DNA from: Gentiana macrophylla
Taxonomy: Eukaryota > Streptophyta > Magnoliopsida > Gentianales > Gentianaceae
DNA length: 64,000 bases
Direction of reading: 5' to 3'
Assembly: GCA_026214975.1 (NCBI GenBank)
Contig: CM047805.1
Coordinates: 67,929,383-67,993,382 of the forward strand
Shown piece after piece: positions 22,241-33,506 of the stretch. Below the pieces are notes generated by a model. It made no database searches. It saw only the letters and a program-made list of their open reading frames with translations, and was not told where the DNA came from. The translations under genes and the position numbers were made by a program. Every line of letters begins with the position of its first letter. Position 1 is the stretch's first letter.

Positions 22241-23455
22241 CTTTGTTTTGTAGGGTGTCTGGTACTTTGACAGTGGATGTTCCAGACACATGACAAAGAA
22301 TAAGCACTGTCTTACAAATTTTGTGGCAAAAGATGGTCCAAGGGTGAATTTTGGCAACAAAAATACACCTGGTTATACAAGAGGATATGGCACACTTATC
22401 AGAAATGGACTTACAATCAAGAATGTTGCATATGTGGAAGGACTGGATTACAACTTGCTGAGCACTGGACAATTCTGTGATATGGGATACAAGGTCACTT
22501 TTGACAAAAACAACTGTATTGTCATTAGTGAAAGAGGTGATCAAGTTGTACTTGCTGGTAGAAGGCAACAGAACATGTATGTTGTGGATTGGTCTACTGC
22601 AGTTCCAGAAACCTGCCTGATTGTGCATACCAAATCTGAACTCAACTGGTTATGGCACAAGAAGTTAAATCATCTAAATTTTGATGATATTAATCAGTTA
22701 GTGAAGAAGAAGTTGGTGGTTGGTTTACCTGAGATCACATTCAAGAAGGATGCTATCTGTGATGCATGTCAGCAAGGTAAACAGATAAAGTCAAGTTTCA
22801 AGTCAAAGACTAAACAATCAACTAACAGAGTTGGAGCTTATGCACATGGATCTTTTTGGACCAATAACTCCAACAAGTGTGACAGGGAAGAAATACACCT
22901 TAGTGGTTGTGGATGATTTTTCTAGATACACTTGGGTGATTTTCATGAACAAGAAAAGTGAGACACTCCAAAGCTTACCTAATCTTTTGAAGAGATTACA
23001 AAATGAGAAAAGTTTAACAGATTATAAAGATTAGATCGGATCAGTAGTCTTGAATTTCTAAACAAAGTTATAAGAGAATATCAGAATGAGAATGGTGTAC
23101 TTCATCAACTTGTCATAATTTGTACACCTCGAAGAAAATGGGGTTCTTTGAAAGAAGAAACAGGACATTGAAGGAAGCGGGAAGAACAATGATTTGTGAA
23201 GCATTGCTACCGAGAGATATTGAATTGAAGCAAGAAATCTGACAGATGCTATACACAAAATAGAACATCAAGAAACAAAGAAGTCTGCCAAGACACCTTA
23301 TGAGATCTGGAATGGAAGGATACCTAATATATCCTATTTTCACCCTTTTGGAAGCAAATGTTTTATTCTAAATCATAAAGTTCATTTGAAAACATTCCAA
23401 CCAAAATCAGATGAAGGAATTTTCTTAGGATATTCTTGATCAAGCAGAGCATTCT
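22241..23455 (+). pseudogene. SIRE protease and integrase (truncated and rearranged)
   Basis: The protease core DSGCSRHMT is at 22269-22295 (copia proteases use DSGCS). Next comes a gag_pre-integrase domain with LWHKKLNHLNFDDINQL and the Cys pair of the integrase zinc finger (CDACQQGK, near 22760-22783). The catalytic core starts with MDLFGP near 22840 and VVVDDFSRYTW near 22905-22937. From about 22990 the frame is lost and much of the core with its final catalytic Glu is missing or scrambled. A C-terminal piece (TPYEIWNGRIPNISY and FLGYS) reappears at about 23296-23440. Non-functional. Confidence 0.8.
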
Positions 23456-24795
23456 GTGGTAATCGAACAAAAGAACATCAAACATGAAGAAACAATCAAT
23501 GTTGTGTTTGATGAACCTAAGTTTACTGGTATGGAAGATAAAGAGTGTGAACCTGCTGAAAATCAACAAATCACTGATCCAGATTGTGTTGAAGTTTTGG
23601 AAAGATTCAATGACCTAAAAGTTTCTGATACTGTCCCTGCTGAACACCCTGCTGACAATCTTACTGATGCAACAACTGAAGCAATTCAAGGATCTGCTGA
23701 CCCCCCTGTAGAAGAAACTACAGCAGACCCTACTGAAGATGATATTCCTGGAAGTCAAAATAACCAAAATCCACAATGGTTAAGGAATCACCCTGCTGAA
23801 CAAGTTATTGGCAATGTACAGCAAGGTGTGAGGACTAGAAGACAACTGGAAGCTATGTTTACTTGTTTTCTATCTCAAATGGAACCTAAAGTTGTTGAAG
23901 AAGCAATTTCAGATCCAGATTGGATAATTGCTATGCAAGAAGAATTAAATGAATTTGAAAGAAATCAAGTTTGGACACTAGTTGAAAGGCCAGCTCATGC
24001 AAATATCATTGGTACTAAATGGGTATACAGAAATAAACTTGATGAATCTGGTATCATTGTTAGAAATAAGGCCAGACTAGTTGCAAAAGGCTATTCTCAA
24101 GCAGAAGGAATAGATTTTGATGAGACTTATGCACCTGTTGCAAGATTGGAAGCTATCAGATTATTCTTGGCACATGCTGCATATAAGAACTTCAAAGTAT
24201 ATCAAATGGATGTCAAGAGTGCATTTTTGAATGGTATCCTAGAGGAGGAAGTATACGTTCAGCAACCTCCTGGATTTGAAGTTAAAGATCAAGAAGATAA
24301 AGTGTATAGACTCAACAAAGCACTTTATGGATTGAAACAGGCACCAAGAGCATGGTATGAGACTCTATCTCAATTCTTGGTGGACAATGGTTTTACAAAA
24401 GGAACCATTGACAAGACACTTTTCAGAATCAGTGAAGGGGACAACACCCTGCTGGTACAAATTTATGTGGATGACATAATTTTTGGTTACGAGAATGACT
24501 TACTTTGTGAAAAGTTTGCAAATCTAATGAAGAGCAAATTCCAAATGAGTATGATGGGAGAAATGAATTACTTCTTGGGATTGCAAGTTAAATAGATTGA
24601 AAGATGGAATCTTCATTCATCAAACCAAGTATACCAAAGGAGTTGCTAAAGAAATTTGGTATGGAAAATAGCACTAAGAGCTCAACTCCTATGAGTACAA
24701 ACATCAGATTGGATGAAGATAAAGAAGGCAAAGATGTTGATCAGACTTTGTACAGAAGGATGATAGGAAGTCTGCTTTGTATCTTCTTGCCAAAG
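23456..24795 (+). pseudogene. SIRE reverse transcriptase (long open frame, then frameshift)
   Basis: The open frame 23456-24595 first encodes an acidic linker (to about residue 145), then the copia RT domain: [39 protein letters not shown], the [12 protein letters not shown] block, and the catalytic YVDDIIFG at 24464-24487. It ends at a stop at 24593, and the domain continues in another frame from 24604 (KPSIPKELLKKFGMEN). The catalytic Asp pair and upstream blocks are intact, making this the best preserved enzyme of the element. Confidence 0.9.
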
Positions 24796-25447
24796 CCAGA
24801 CTGATATATCCTTTCTGTAGGTGTTTGTGCAAGATTTCAATCCAAACCTAAAGAAAGTCATTTAGGTGCTGTCAAAAGAGTTCTTAAGTATCTAAAAGAG
24901 ACTTTGGGAGTAGGAATTTGGTATTCCAAGGAAGGAAGCTTCAAGGTAATATCCTACTCAGTTACGATTATCTTGGATGCAAGATTGATAGAAAAAGCAC
25001 CTCAGAACACAATCGCTTAATGGGAAATAGATGGTCTCTGGTTTAGCAAGAAAGCAAATTCTATTTCAACTTCCACTTCTTGAAAGTGAATACATTCTTC
25101 TTTGGAAGTTCTTTGTGCACAAATACTATGGCTAAGACAACAATTAAGGGATTATGGAATTGAAGAAAGGGAAATTCCAATCATGTGTGACAACACAAGT
25201 GCAATTGCAATCACGAAAAATCTGCTTTTGCATTCAAGAACCAAGCACATTGATGTGAGACATCATTTTATAAGAGATCATGTTGAAAAGAAAGATGTGG
25301 TGGTTCTATACATCCCATCAAGATCAACTTGCTGATATTTTCACTAAGCCACTTGATAGTGAAAGATTTGCCAAATTAAGGACTGAACTTGGAATCATAA
25401 AGATTGGTGATATTCAAAGAAGGTCTTGGAATTCACCAAGGGATTAG
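24796..25447 (+). pseudogene. SIRE RNase H (frameshifted) and end of pol
   Basis: Pieces in different frames give the copia RNase H C-terminal region: a segment at 25102-25320 containing CDNTSAIAITKN and RTKHIDVRHHFIRDH, then after a frame change the LADIFTKPL motif near 25332-25360. The first half (the FADADWAG-type block expected near 24975) is badly degraded. Pol ends at TAG 25445-25447. Confidence 0.8.
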
Positions 25448-25640
25448 TCTTTGCTATGTTGGGTGAGCTCACTTAGCAGATTAGTCATTGGTATCAACAA
25501 TTCCATGTACTTATGTTTGAACAATTGAGCAAATGAGGTTGCCAAGGGATTGGTCTTTGTCATGTTGGGTGAGCTCACTTGACGGATCGATCATTGGTAT
25601 TAAACTTCATATTGTATTATCAATTGAACAAAACAAGGAG
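25436..25640. repeat. 106-bp tandem duplication after SIRE pol
   Basis: The sequence starting CCAAGGGATTAGTCTTTGC at 25436 repeats with changes from 25542. Each copy contains the palindrome GTGAGCTCAC. Non-coding, between pol and the env-position ORF. Confidence 0.85.
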
Positions 25641-26063
25641 AAAACAAGGATCGCGAGAGTCACTTTATCAAGCCAGTGCTGAAGCAAATTATCAATGAGA
25701 TCACCGAGCCCACCTCTTGAAGGATACCTTGTTGAAGGAATTTTACTCGATCAAAGTTATTAAGGTCAAAAAGCGATTTGGCGGGATATTTATTTTATCC
25801 ATTATTACCACGCTTAAACCATCCAACGGTTACAAACGTTATGGTGGAGTAATGGGCCACGTGTCAAGACGAAATTTATTCAGATTAATCGTGGTTACAT
25901 CAATGTACGTGCTATGACGATTGCAACTACCCACCGCTTACATATATTCGCATTATTACTCGGGAGAATCGACACTTGCAAATCTACTTTATCACTGCAA
26001 TCGTTACACTGTGTGAACACAGATTTGAGATTCAATCTTCTTCATCTCATTCTTCTCATTATA
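25641..26063. other. SIRE intergenic region before the env-position ORF
   Basis: No recognisable domain. It includes CCATTATTACCACGCTTAAA and a CAACGGTTACAAACGTTATGG stretch; short ORFs here have no family resemblance. Confidence 0.5.
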
Positions 26064-29000
26064 ATGGCGGAAAAAGTTGATGTACAAATTGAATCGAGCC
26101 AAAGTGTTAGAGGTTTTGTTGAAGATGCAAGCAGTAATCGAATGCCATTAACATTGGTCGAAGAATAAGGAGGTATGTCGGTCTGGAAAATGTGTTAAAC
26201 ATAAGATGGACACAATTTCTTATACAAATGTTGTCGGTTTACGAGAAACATTCAAATAAAGGAAGGAATCTGAAGCATTTAAGATCGCTGTAAATGGGCG
26301 AAATTGAAGTTTCCCAGGTCTGGCGAGGAAGTTTTGGATTTGTTGAAGTGGTGGGCGGCTCTGTCAATCCCGAGGCAATGGGATTGGACAAATTGGCGTT
26401 TGTAGATCGATTAAGACAGATCTGAAATCAAATCCGTTCCAGGCATCAATCGCAAACACATTGGTATTGAATACGATCTGTGAGCAAGCTCATTGCAAAG
26501 AACATACTTGGGCTAGCTGGCGGATGGACACTCTATCGGGACCCAAGATAGAGTTGATGATTATCATCTGTAGGAGCATGAAGTTTGATCAGGCCAGTAC
26601 TTTATTCATTATATGAAGAAAGTGGCCAAGGAAGAGAGTTTAGGGAAGAGAAAGTCCAAGGCACGCCTTTGGATTAATGGTCCGGACTCTGGCTTGAATC
26701 ATCTTGAAATTCCCGATGTAGCACCTGTGGATATTAATCGATCTAGATACAAGAAGGAGATTGATTATGCAATTCCCGGACTTGATGATGATGAAGAAAT
26801 TGGTTGGAGAAGTCTGGCGATGATAATGATGATGGAGATGATGGTGATATCGGTGGTGAGCGAGTTCAAAGAAACTAAGAAGATTTCCATCAAACTCTCG
26901 CCGCACCAAAGAAAAGCTACTGGAAAGAGGAAGAAGAGTGTTGATGTTAGAAAGACTACGAAGTCCCGAAAACAAAAAAGAACAAGAAAGGAAACAAAGA
27001 CTGGATCGTTGAGTCTGCTTGAGGTCAAGTGGAGTTCTTGACCTGTCGCCAGGGCTTCAAGAAAAAGCTGTTGGTGAAATTCTTAGAGAAACAACGAAGG
27101 AAGCAAGTAGAAAAGAAAATTGACTAGAAAAGATGATGATGATGAACCCTATCCAAGAGGATGAAGGAAGTTGCCAAAAGAAGAAATATGGCAAGGGAAA
27201 GAGTTGAAAAATTTGGAGACACAGAGGGCTCAAGAAGAAGCATCGATAGAGGAGGAAGAAGAGGTTGTTGAAGCCGAGCCTCTAACTATCATTCCACCGA
27301 GTTGTTATCAGGTGATTCCTCCAATGAAGAAGTTATCAAGTCCACGATCTTTGAACAGGTTGTTTTTGAGCAATCAGAGAGGATGTCTGAGCAGCTTCTA
27401 CCGACTCGAGCCCTTTGTAGTATCCATCGAAGAACCACAACAAACCACCGAACTGAACTCTCTTGTGGTGGTTGAAGAGGTGATGAGAGACTTGGTTGAA
27501 GACCACGCAAATTTGGCAATAGTTCGGGGGAAGAGCGTCTGCTTTGCTAACCTGGCGATGAGCATGTAAGTCGTGGGAACCAAGTGTGATCTGAGATGGA
27601 AGTAGCAGGTACAAATGTACAATCTCAAAGAACTCTTGACTTTCAAACATCTGTAGAAGATACTTATGAATCTGCTTGTTGGAACCTTTGAGGTCAACAA
27701 GCTCTGGAGCTACTCTCGAAGATCTTTTATGCCATTTGAGAGGCATGTGAAAAAGAGCAAGAAAACTGAAGAGTATGTGGATCCCAAACTTCAGCAAATT
27801 GCCGATTATTTCCAATGGAAGTTTGGTTTCTATAAGAGACAAAAGCCAGCTGCTGAACCAATGACAGATCTTGAAGAATGGGCTTTTGGCAAACTGGGAG
27901 TGGAGAACTTGGTGGATCTGATTGATACAACCTTGCTGCAATCAAGATTGATGGATTTATTTGATGAGCAACAGAAGGAGGAGGGTATCAAATTTAGAGA
28001 TCCAAGAGTTGGTCCTGATGATTCTTCCTCATCATCAGATAGTAGAGGAGACTTTCCCTCTGGACCAGGAGAATCAAGTGGGGCCAGACCGGCACATGAA
28101 TCATCCGCATAACAGCCCAACTAATCTTGGTAAGTCTGCGAGGGCCAAGAGATGGTGAGATGGATGAGGATCTACAGGATCTCACCATGGATGATCTGGA
28201 GGCATTGATCAATGAAGGCATTACTCTGAGTACTGGTAGGCTGACTGATGAACCAAGTACATTCCATGTTGTAGAGCCTACTGCACAAACTGATGCTGGA
28301 CAGAGTGAGGATTTGGATGGAGAAAAGGTTGCTGATTTCAATGAACCTAGTGCCAGCTCTGAAGAGTCAATTGAATATCAAGACGGATTTGACATTGAAG
28401 GCACTCGACTAAAACCGCCATCATCCTGCACAAGATTGGTCATCTTTGAAGGTTTCCAAGTGGATAATACCAATATATTCAATCCACGGGAAGTTGAACA
28501 GAGGTGCAGTCAGCCGAGTTTCAAACAACACTGGACAAAGGTTGGAACAGGAGGTACAGGCTGCTGAGTCTCAAACAGCACCTGGACAAAGGTTGGAACC
28601 AGATTTGGGTTTGGAGGAAACCCCTGTTGTTGTTGAGGCTGCCAGTAGTGGAGCTCTTTGGAGCCAAGGCCATCAGAGGAAAAGATAGTCGCAGATCAGC
28701 ATTAATGAGGATGAGCAAACACTTGGACTATGACTACAAATGATGAAGAGTTTCAAATTTTTGGAGAAGAAGAAGTTGTTGAAGAACTCCGCACAAGATC
28801 CTATCCTTGAAGATGTTCTTGGTGCAATGGTTGAGAAGGACCTCCCTGCTTGGGAGAGATTTGAGTAGAGCCATGGTCATCAGCAGACAACAGGCACAAT
28901 ATAGAGTTGAGGAGCCTGCTGATGGATCTACTGATAGTAGAATGGCCAGTGGAGTGCCAATTGAAGTTGTCAATGAGTTAAGAACTGTAAGAAATGATAT

Positions 29001-29972
29001 GCAACAGTTAAGAACTCAATTGGACAGGCAAGAACAGAGATTTGAAGAACTGATGAAGATGGTAAATGATAATAGACGATCTACTGATACAGTTGCTTCA
29101 AACTTTGTATCTACTCAAAATGCTGTGAATGATCTGATATATGATGTAAGATATATCAAGCAAGGGAATACATCAAGGACAAGTTTTGAAAGATCAACTT
29201 ACATCCGTTCATCAAAAACTTGACAAGCTTGTTTGAAATCTACGAGCTGCCAAATGCACAACAACTTTCTATGCCGATCCCAAATTTATTGAAAGGATCA
29301 GCAGATGGAAGAGACCACGCAATCAAGGATTACTTCACTTGATACTAGAACTGGAACTATGGCAGTCAATTACACAGAGTGATAGTATCACAGAAGCTAT
29401 TCATGGCCTCATCTCACGTTTTGTTGATGATGTCACTAAGGGAAGAGGGCCAATCAGGCTGCGACAAAGGAGGCTGCCGGACTCTTTGCACGTAAGAGAT
29501 GGATGATGATACAAATGCCTTTAGGCAACTTTGCACTGGCAGAGTGCAACTTCTTCGATGATCTCTATCACAAGTACAAGAAAGAGTTTCATAATGAAGA
29601 AGACCTTATCGTGACATGGGATTTCATGAAGGTCTTAACTCTTTCTTGAGTTTGAAGTTTTGGGAGGCAAGGATTAGAGCTTTAAGAGCATCTACCAGGA
29701 GATAGAAGGAGTAGCAGAGGTGAAAAGGTGCTACCAATTACAAAAGCAAAAGATTCACCGAATGAATTTAAGGAGTCAGTATATGAAGTTTGGCTTGGGG
29801 TGAATCGAGATCAATCTTGTCTGCTGAAGCATGGAATTGGTGGAAACAAGTCAATTCTTACATTGACTTTACACTTATTGAGAATGAATGGATGGTTGAA
29901 ATGATAGAAGAGATCGAGCCTATCAAGAGCAAGTTTGAGAAGGCTAGACAAGAAAGAGAAAAGAGACAATAG
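26064..29972 (+). pseudogene. SIRE env-position ORF (degraded, function unknown)
   Basis: Starting at ATG 26064 (MAEKVDVQIESS), about 3.9 kb holds fragments in several frames that read as one decayed protein. They comprise an N-terminal region with a WRMDTLSGPKIELMIIICRS stretch near 26515-26580, acidic and Lys-rich low-complexity parts (26750-27250), an acidic Ser-rich part (27960-28110), a predicted coiled coil at about 28960-29150 (ELRTVRNDMQQLRTQLDRQE), and a C-terminal helix-rich end (IEEIEPIKSKFEKARQEREK) at 29972. SIRE elements are known to carry such an ORF, called env-like from its position. I see no signal peptide or membrane anchor in these fragments. Function unknown; confidence concerns position and lineage, not role. 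Confidence 0.55.
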
Positions 29973-30116
29973 ATCGGCTACTTTTCATTGTTTATCTTTC
30001 TTGTATCTAGTTGTAATAACTGTGAACAAATATTTATAATGAGAATTGACTAAATTTGTTCTGTTTGTGTTTTATCTTTTGCTTTGTTGATTAGGTGAGG
30101 TAGTGGCATCATCACC

Positions 30117-30126
30117 AAAAGGGAAA
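30117..30126 (+). promoter_or_regulatory. SIRE polypurine tract
   Basis: AAAAGGGAAA immediately upstream of the 3' LTR; primes plus-strand synthesis. Confidence 0.8.
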
Positions 30127-30127
30127 T

Positions 30128-31828
30128 TGTTGGACTTATTTCTCGGTTTTGATGATGAGTGCCATACTAGTTTATTATAGTGCAAAGGCAAAAAGATGTC
30201 TAGATAAAATGTATAGGTTTATTAGAGTTTGATTCATAAATAGGTTTGATCAAACAAGCATTTGTAAAAAGCTGCTGATTGTTATCGCCAGACTAGTCTA
30301 AGTCGATGAGGGGTATATAGGTCGGAAGACTGGTGCATGCAACTCCGTCTTTGATCAAGATCAAGGCCGAGGTTCAAACTCGATAAATGAAGGCTAAGGG
30401 ATCAAACTTAGTATTTAATGCCAAGGATATGGGATCGAAATTTAGGCAAGTCTGTGATGACCTAAACGATTACATATACCTTGTGTAAGGTCTAAGTTCC
30501 ACAAGTTGGATGATGTTTGGAACTTAGTTATACTTTAAATGATGTAAACCAACTTCACAAACAAAAGTTGGATATAAGGATTCAATTTGCATTATATTTT
30601 ACAGACAAAAATATGATGTTCAATGATGATTAGTTTTACTGACAGATCGATGAACTCCGCCGATATATATACCTCGATTAATTCAAGATTATTGGGAAGT
30701 TACATGGATAAGAAGCAGCCAACTACCTCGACTTATCAAGCAAATCAAAGGTGAGATTAAAAGACGCGTTGGGATGATCCATATTTTTATCCATTGGATA
30801 CAAGTCAAAGGGTGGGCAGATCAGACCACAAAAAGTAATCTGACGATGTCGATCCATGAATAGTGACGAATGCAAATGAGGATGGGACAAATACAAGGAA
30901 CGGTCACATTTGAATTTCAAATTCAAGTCACATGCATTCCTACCTATAAATAGAGGACTTTCAACTCAAAAAGAAGATGATGAATTTTGAGAAAAACTTT
31001 AAGTGATAACACTGAGCTGAAAAACACCCTGCTGAACTTACTGAGCTTAAGGCTGCTGATCTAGTTATTTTCTTCAAGTGCATTCTGTGTTCAAGCTGCA
31101 TCAAGCATACACACTTGAAGGCGCAAAGTGCGATTATATCATCCTAATCAAGCTCGCCGCAATCGAATCATTTAGTTGATTCATTCTTTATTTTATAAAG
31201 AATCTGCAAAACAAGTGAAGCATCTGTTAGTGTGAAAGATGTTGGTTTGTGGTGGAGTGGTGAAGAGGCAATTCTACCCTTCAAGGACCAGTGGAAGACT
31301 CAGGAGCAGCAATCCTACCTGTTCTTAGTTTTCAGTTTGTGAAGCCATAGTTATTGGTGAAGGACAAGCAACCTAGGACTCTTTGTAACAGATAACTCAA
31401 AGATTACTAGTGAATTTCCTCCAACATCACGGAGAAGAGTGGGCGTCTGAGGATTACATCACCTGGAACCACTATAAAAATCTCTCTACTTACTTACTTG
31501 CATTTATTTTCTCACTTAGTCATTATTCATTTCAATCTGCTGAATCTAGCAACTGAAATCACACACATACACTACTGAGTATCTAATACTTAGTAACATA
31601 TTTAACAACAAGTAACAAGGCTTAATTTTGATATTATTCCATTGCACAAATTCAGCAAAGTAATCGTCAAGAGACTCATGCTTATCGGCCAGTTCTCGAG
31701 GTCTCAACAGACTCATCAAGTATCGTTGAGTTCTTGAAATTGCAAATTGTTAACTCCAAAGTTTTAAGTGTTAAGTTTATTCACCCCCCCCCTCTAAACT
31801 TAACTAAAGCCTTTTCAAGGGACCAACA
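30128..31828 (+). repeat. SIRE 3' LTR
   Basis: 1,701 bp. It matches the 5' LTR over long identical runs but with many small replacements where the 5' LTR has CAG or CTG (for example ACTCAGTAAATG against ACTCGATAAATG). Confidence 0.93.
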
Positions 31829-32739
31829 GGCTGCATTTTTACTCCTTTTATTCCAGTTTTTATGCTCCAAATTCTAGATTAAAAGTAGGCAGTTTTATGT
31901 TAGTTTTTTCTGCAATTTTGAGTTTCCAGAGGATGTTGAGAGGCTAAGCTTCATCAAACGAGCATTGTGAAGCCATCCAACACGTTTTGATACCGTTTCT
32001 GCGATTATATTGTGAGTTTTACCTAAAGTTGTTTCCTTATTGCATGTTTATATTGTTTAATTGCAATTGTATCGAAAGATTTGCATGTTATGATTGTCTT
32101 ATGTTTATGAAAGTCTCTATAAGCCTTAGATCACCATGATAAGGAGTAGTTGTTTAATCTATCATAACGAGAGTTAATAGGTTAGATTGCTAGGTTAAAG
32201 TTTACACCTTTGCTTCGTAAAATCGTTAATCTTCGATCGAAAGATATAGATTAATAGGTGAATTACCTAAGAATTAGGGTTCATGTTTTAGACAAGGTGA
32301 AATCACAACTTGGTTAGAAAACGCAATATAATCGAGATAGGAATTGATACTTGTTAGGATAGGTGGATCAATCGCTCGTTTGTTCATTAAAACTTGAATT
32401 TAATCCCGTGAAACTTGAATTGTCTAGATTAGTTACTTTTATTTCATATTAGTTTTAGTTTAAATAGTTCGCAACCCGTATCTTTCCTGGCTTTAGATCA
32501 TATCTTCTGTCCAGTTTTACGTTTTAGTTAAGTTTGTTTTCGTTTTGTTTAGTTTTATCCCGTTGTTTAGATTAGTTTTTCGTGACATAATTTAATTAGA
32601 CAAAAACTAGGGTTAACAATCGCTTGATTCCCGTAAGATCGACCCAGTATCAACCTCTATACTACGATCCTTAAACTTGAGGAAAAACCGGATTTATAAA
32701 TTTTATTACTTGTTTGCTTTGTTAAAAAAATCCGTGACA
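31829..32739 (+). repeat. Athila 5' LTR, second part
   Basis: Resumes at the second GGCTG and ends ATCCGTGACA, matching 44664-45570 of the 3' LTR. Confidence 0.93.
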
Positions 32740-32744
32740 AGTTT

Positions 32745-32762
32745 TGGCGCCGTTGCCGAGGA
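32745..32762 (+). promoter_or_regulatory. Athila primer binding site (tRNA-Asp type)
   Basis: TGGCGCCGTTGCCGAGGA, one change from the standard Athila site ending GGGGA, five bases after the LTR. Confidence 0.85.
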
Positions 32763-33506
32763 ACCGGACGGTTGCCTAGTTTTTGTTTTTCGTTTTTCTT
32801 GTTTTTATTTCGTTTTAATTCCTGTTTTTAGTTGATAATCGTTTAGGTTATTAGAATATTAGGCTTCTAGTTTAGGGTTTAAGGTTCTTCTTTCTTTTGT
32901 GATTAGTTTTCTTCTCTTCTATCTGTCTCTGTTCTTTTCTCTGTTTTTCCTTACCCCCCCCTTTTCCTTTCTGCTAATTTTCTGCTTCTGTTCTAATTTT
33001 CCCGCTACCAAACGGGCGTCTGGGATCTTGGACGCCCGTCCGCTGAAAAATTTTCAATCCTGTAGCGTTTTCACTCACTTAGACGAGCGTCCATAAAATT
33101 TGGGCGCCCGTTCAAGTTTTTCGAAGACAGGCGGCGTTTGGGCATCCGAACGCCCGTCCAGTCCAAAAGTTGGGCAGACGCCCGTCCAATCCTTTGGACG
33201 CCCGTCTGTTTCATCTTTTCCCTTAATAATCTTGTTTCTTTTTCTTCCTTTCCTTCCTTTTCCTTTTATTAGGCTTTTAATTTTTTTTTAGTTTAGGCTT
33301 TTAATTTCTTAGTCTTTAGGTTGCTTTCACTTGTTTTTGGTCCGGTTTATGCAAACTCGGAGTCAAAAGGGACCGTTACTATACACCCCTGACCCCGAGC
33401 GAACCATAGTCCGGCCAAACAGGCGGATTTTCCGTTCTGCGGTTCGGCGACGAGCCGAGCAAGATCTTGAGGATCGGCTAGCCAAGAAATCAGCGATTTT
33501 GTAATA
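32763..33506 (+). other. Athila 5' leader with a second motif cluster
   Basis: Untranslated leader. Units such as GGACGCCCGTCC, GGACGGGCGTC-like and TGGGCGCCCGTT occur about eight times at 33010-33208. T-rich runs follow. No ORF of interest; gag starts at 33507. Confidence 0.75.

Larger units (their letters stand above)
18113..31828 (+). mobile_element. SIRE-type Ty1/copia retrotransposon, complete, inside the Athila 5' LTR
   Basis: LTRs 18113-19833 and 30128-31828 begin TGTTGGACTTATTTCTC and end GACCAACA. The target duplication is GGCTG (18108-18112 and 31829-31833). Internal order is primer site, gag with zinc knuckle, protease, integrase, RT, RNase H, then a long region in env position, PPT. 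The copia gene order (integrase before RT), the length of 13.7 kb and the env-position ORF fit the SIRE/Maximus lineage. All coding parts are broken. Confidence 0.92.

Noticed and set aside
26640..27941. Several minus-strand ORFs under the SIRE env-position region
   Set aside because: Antisense shadows of low-complexity coding sequence; no domain and no conservation evidence.
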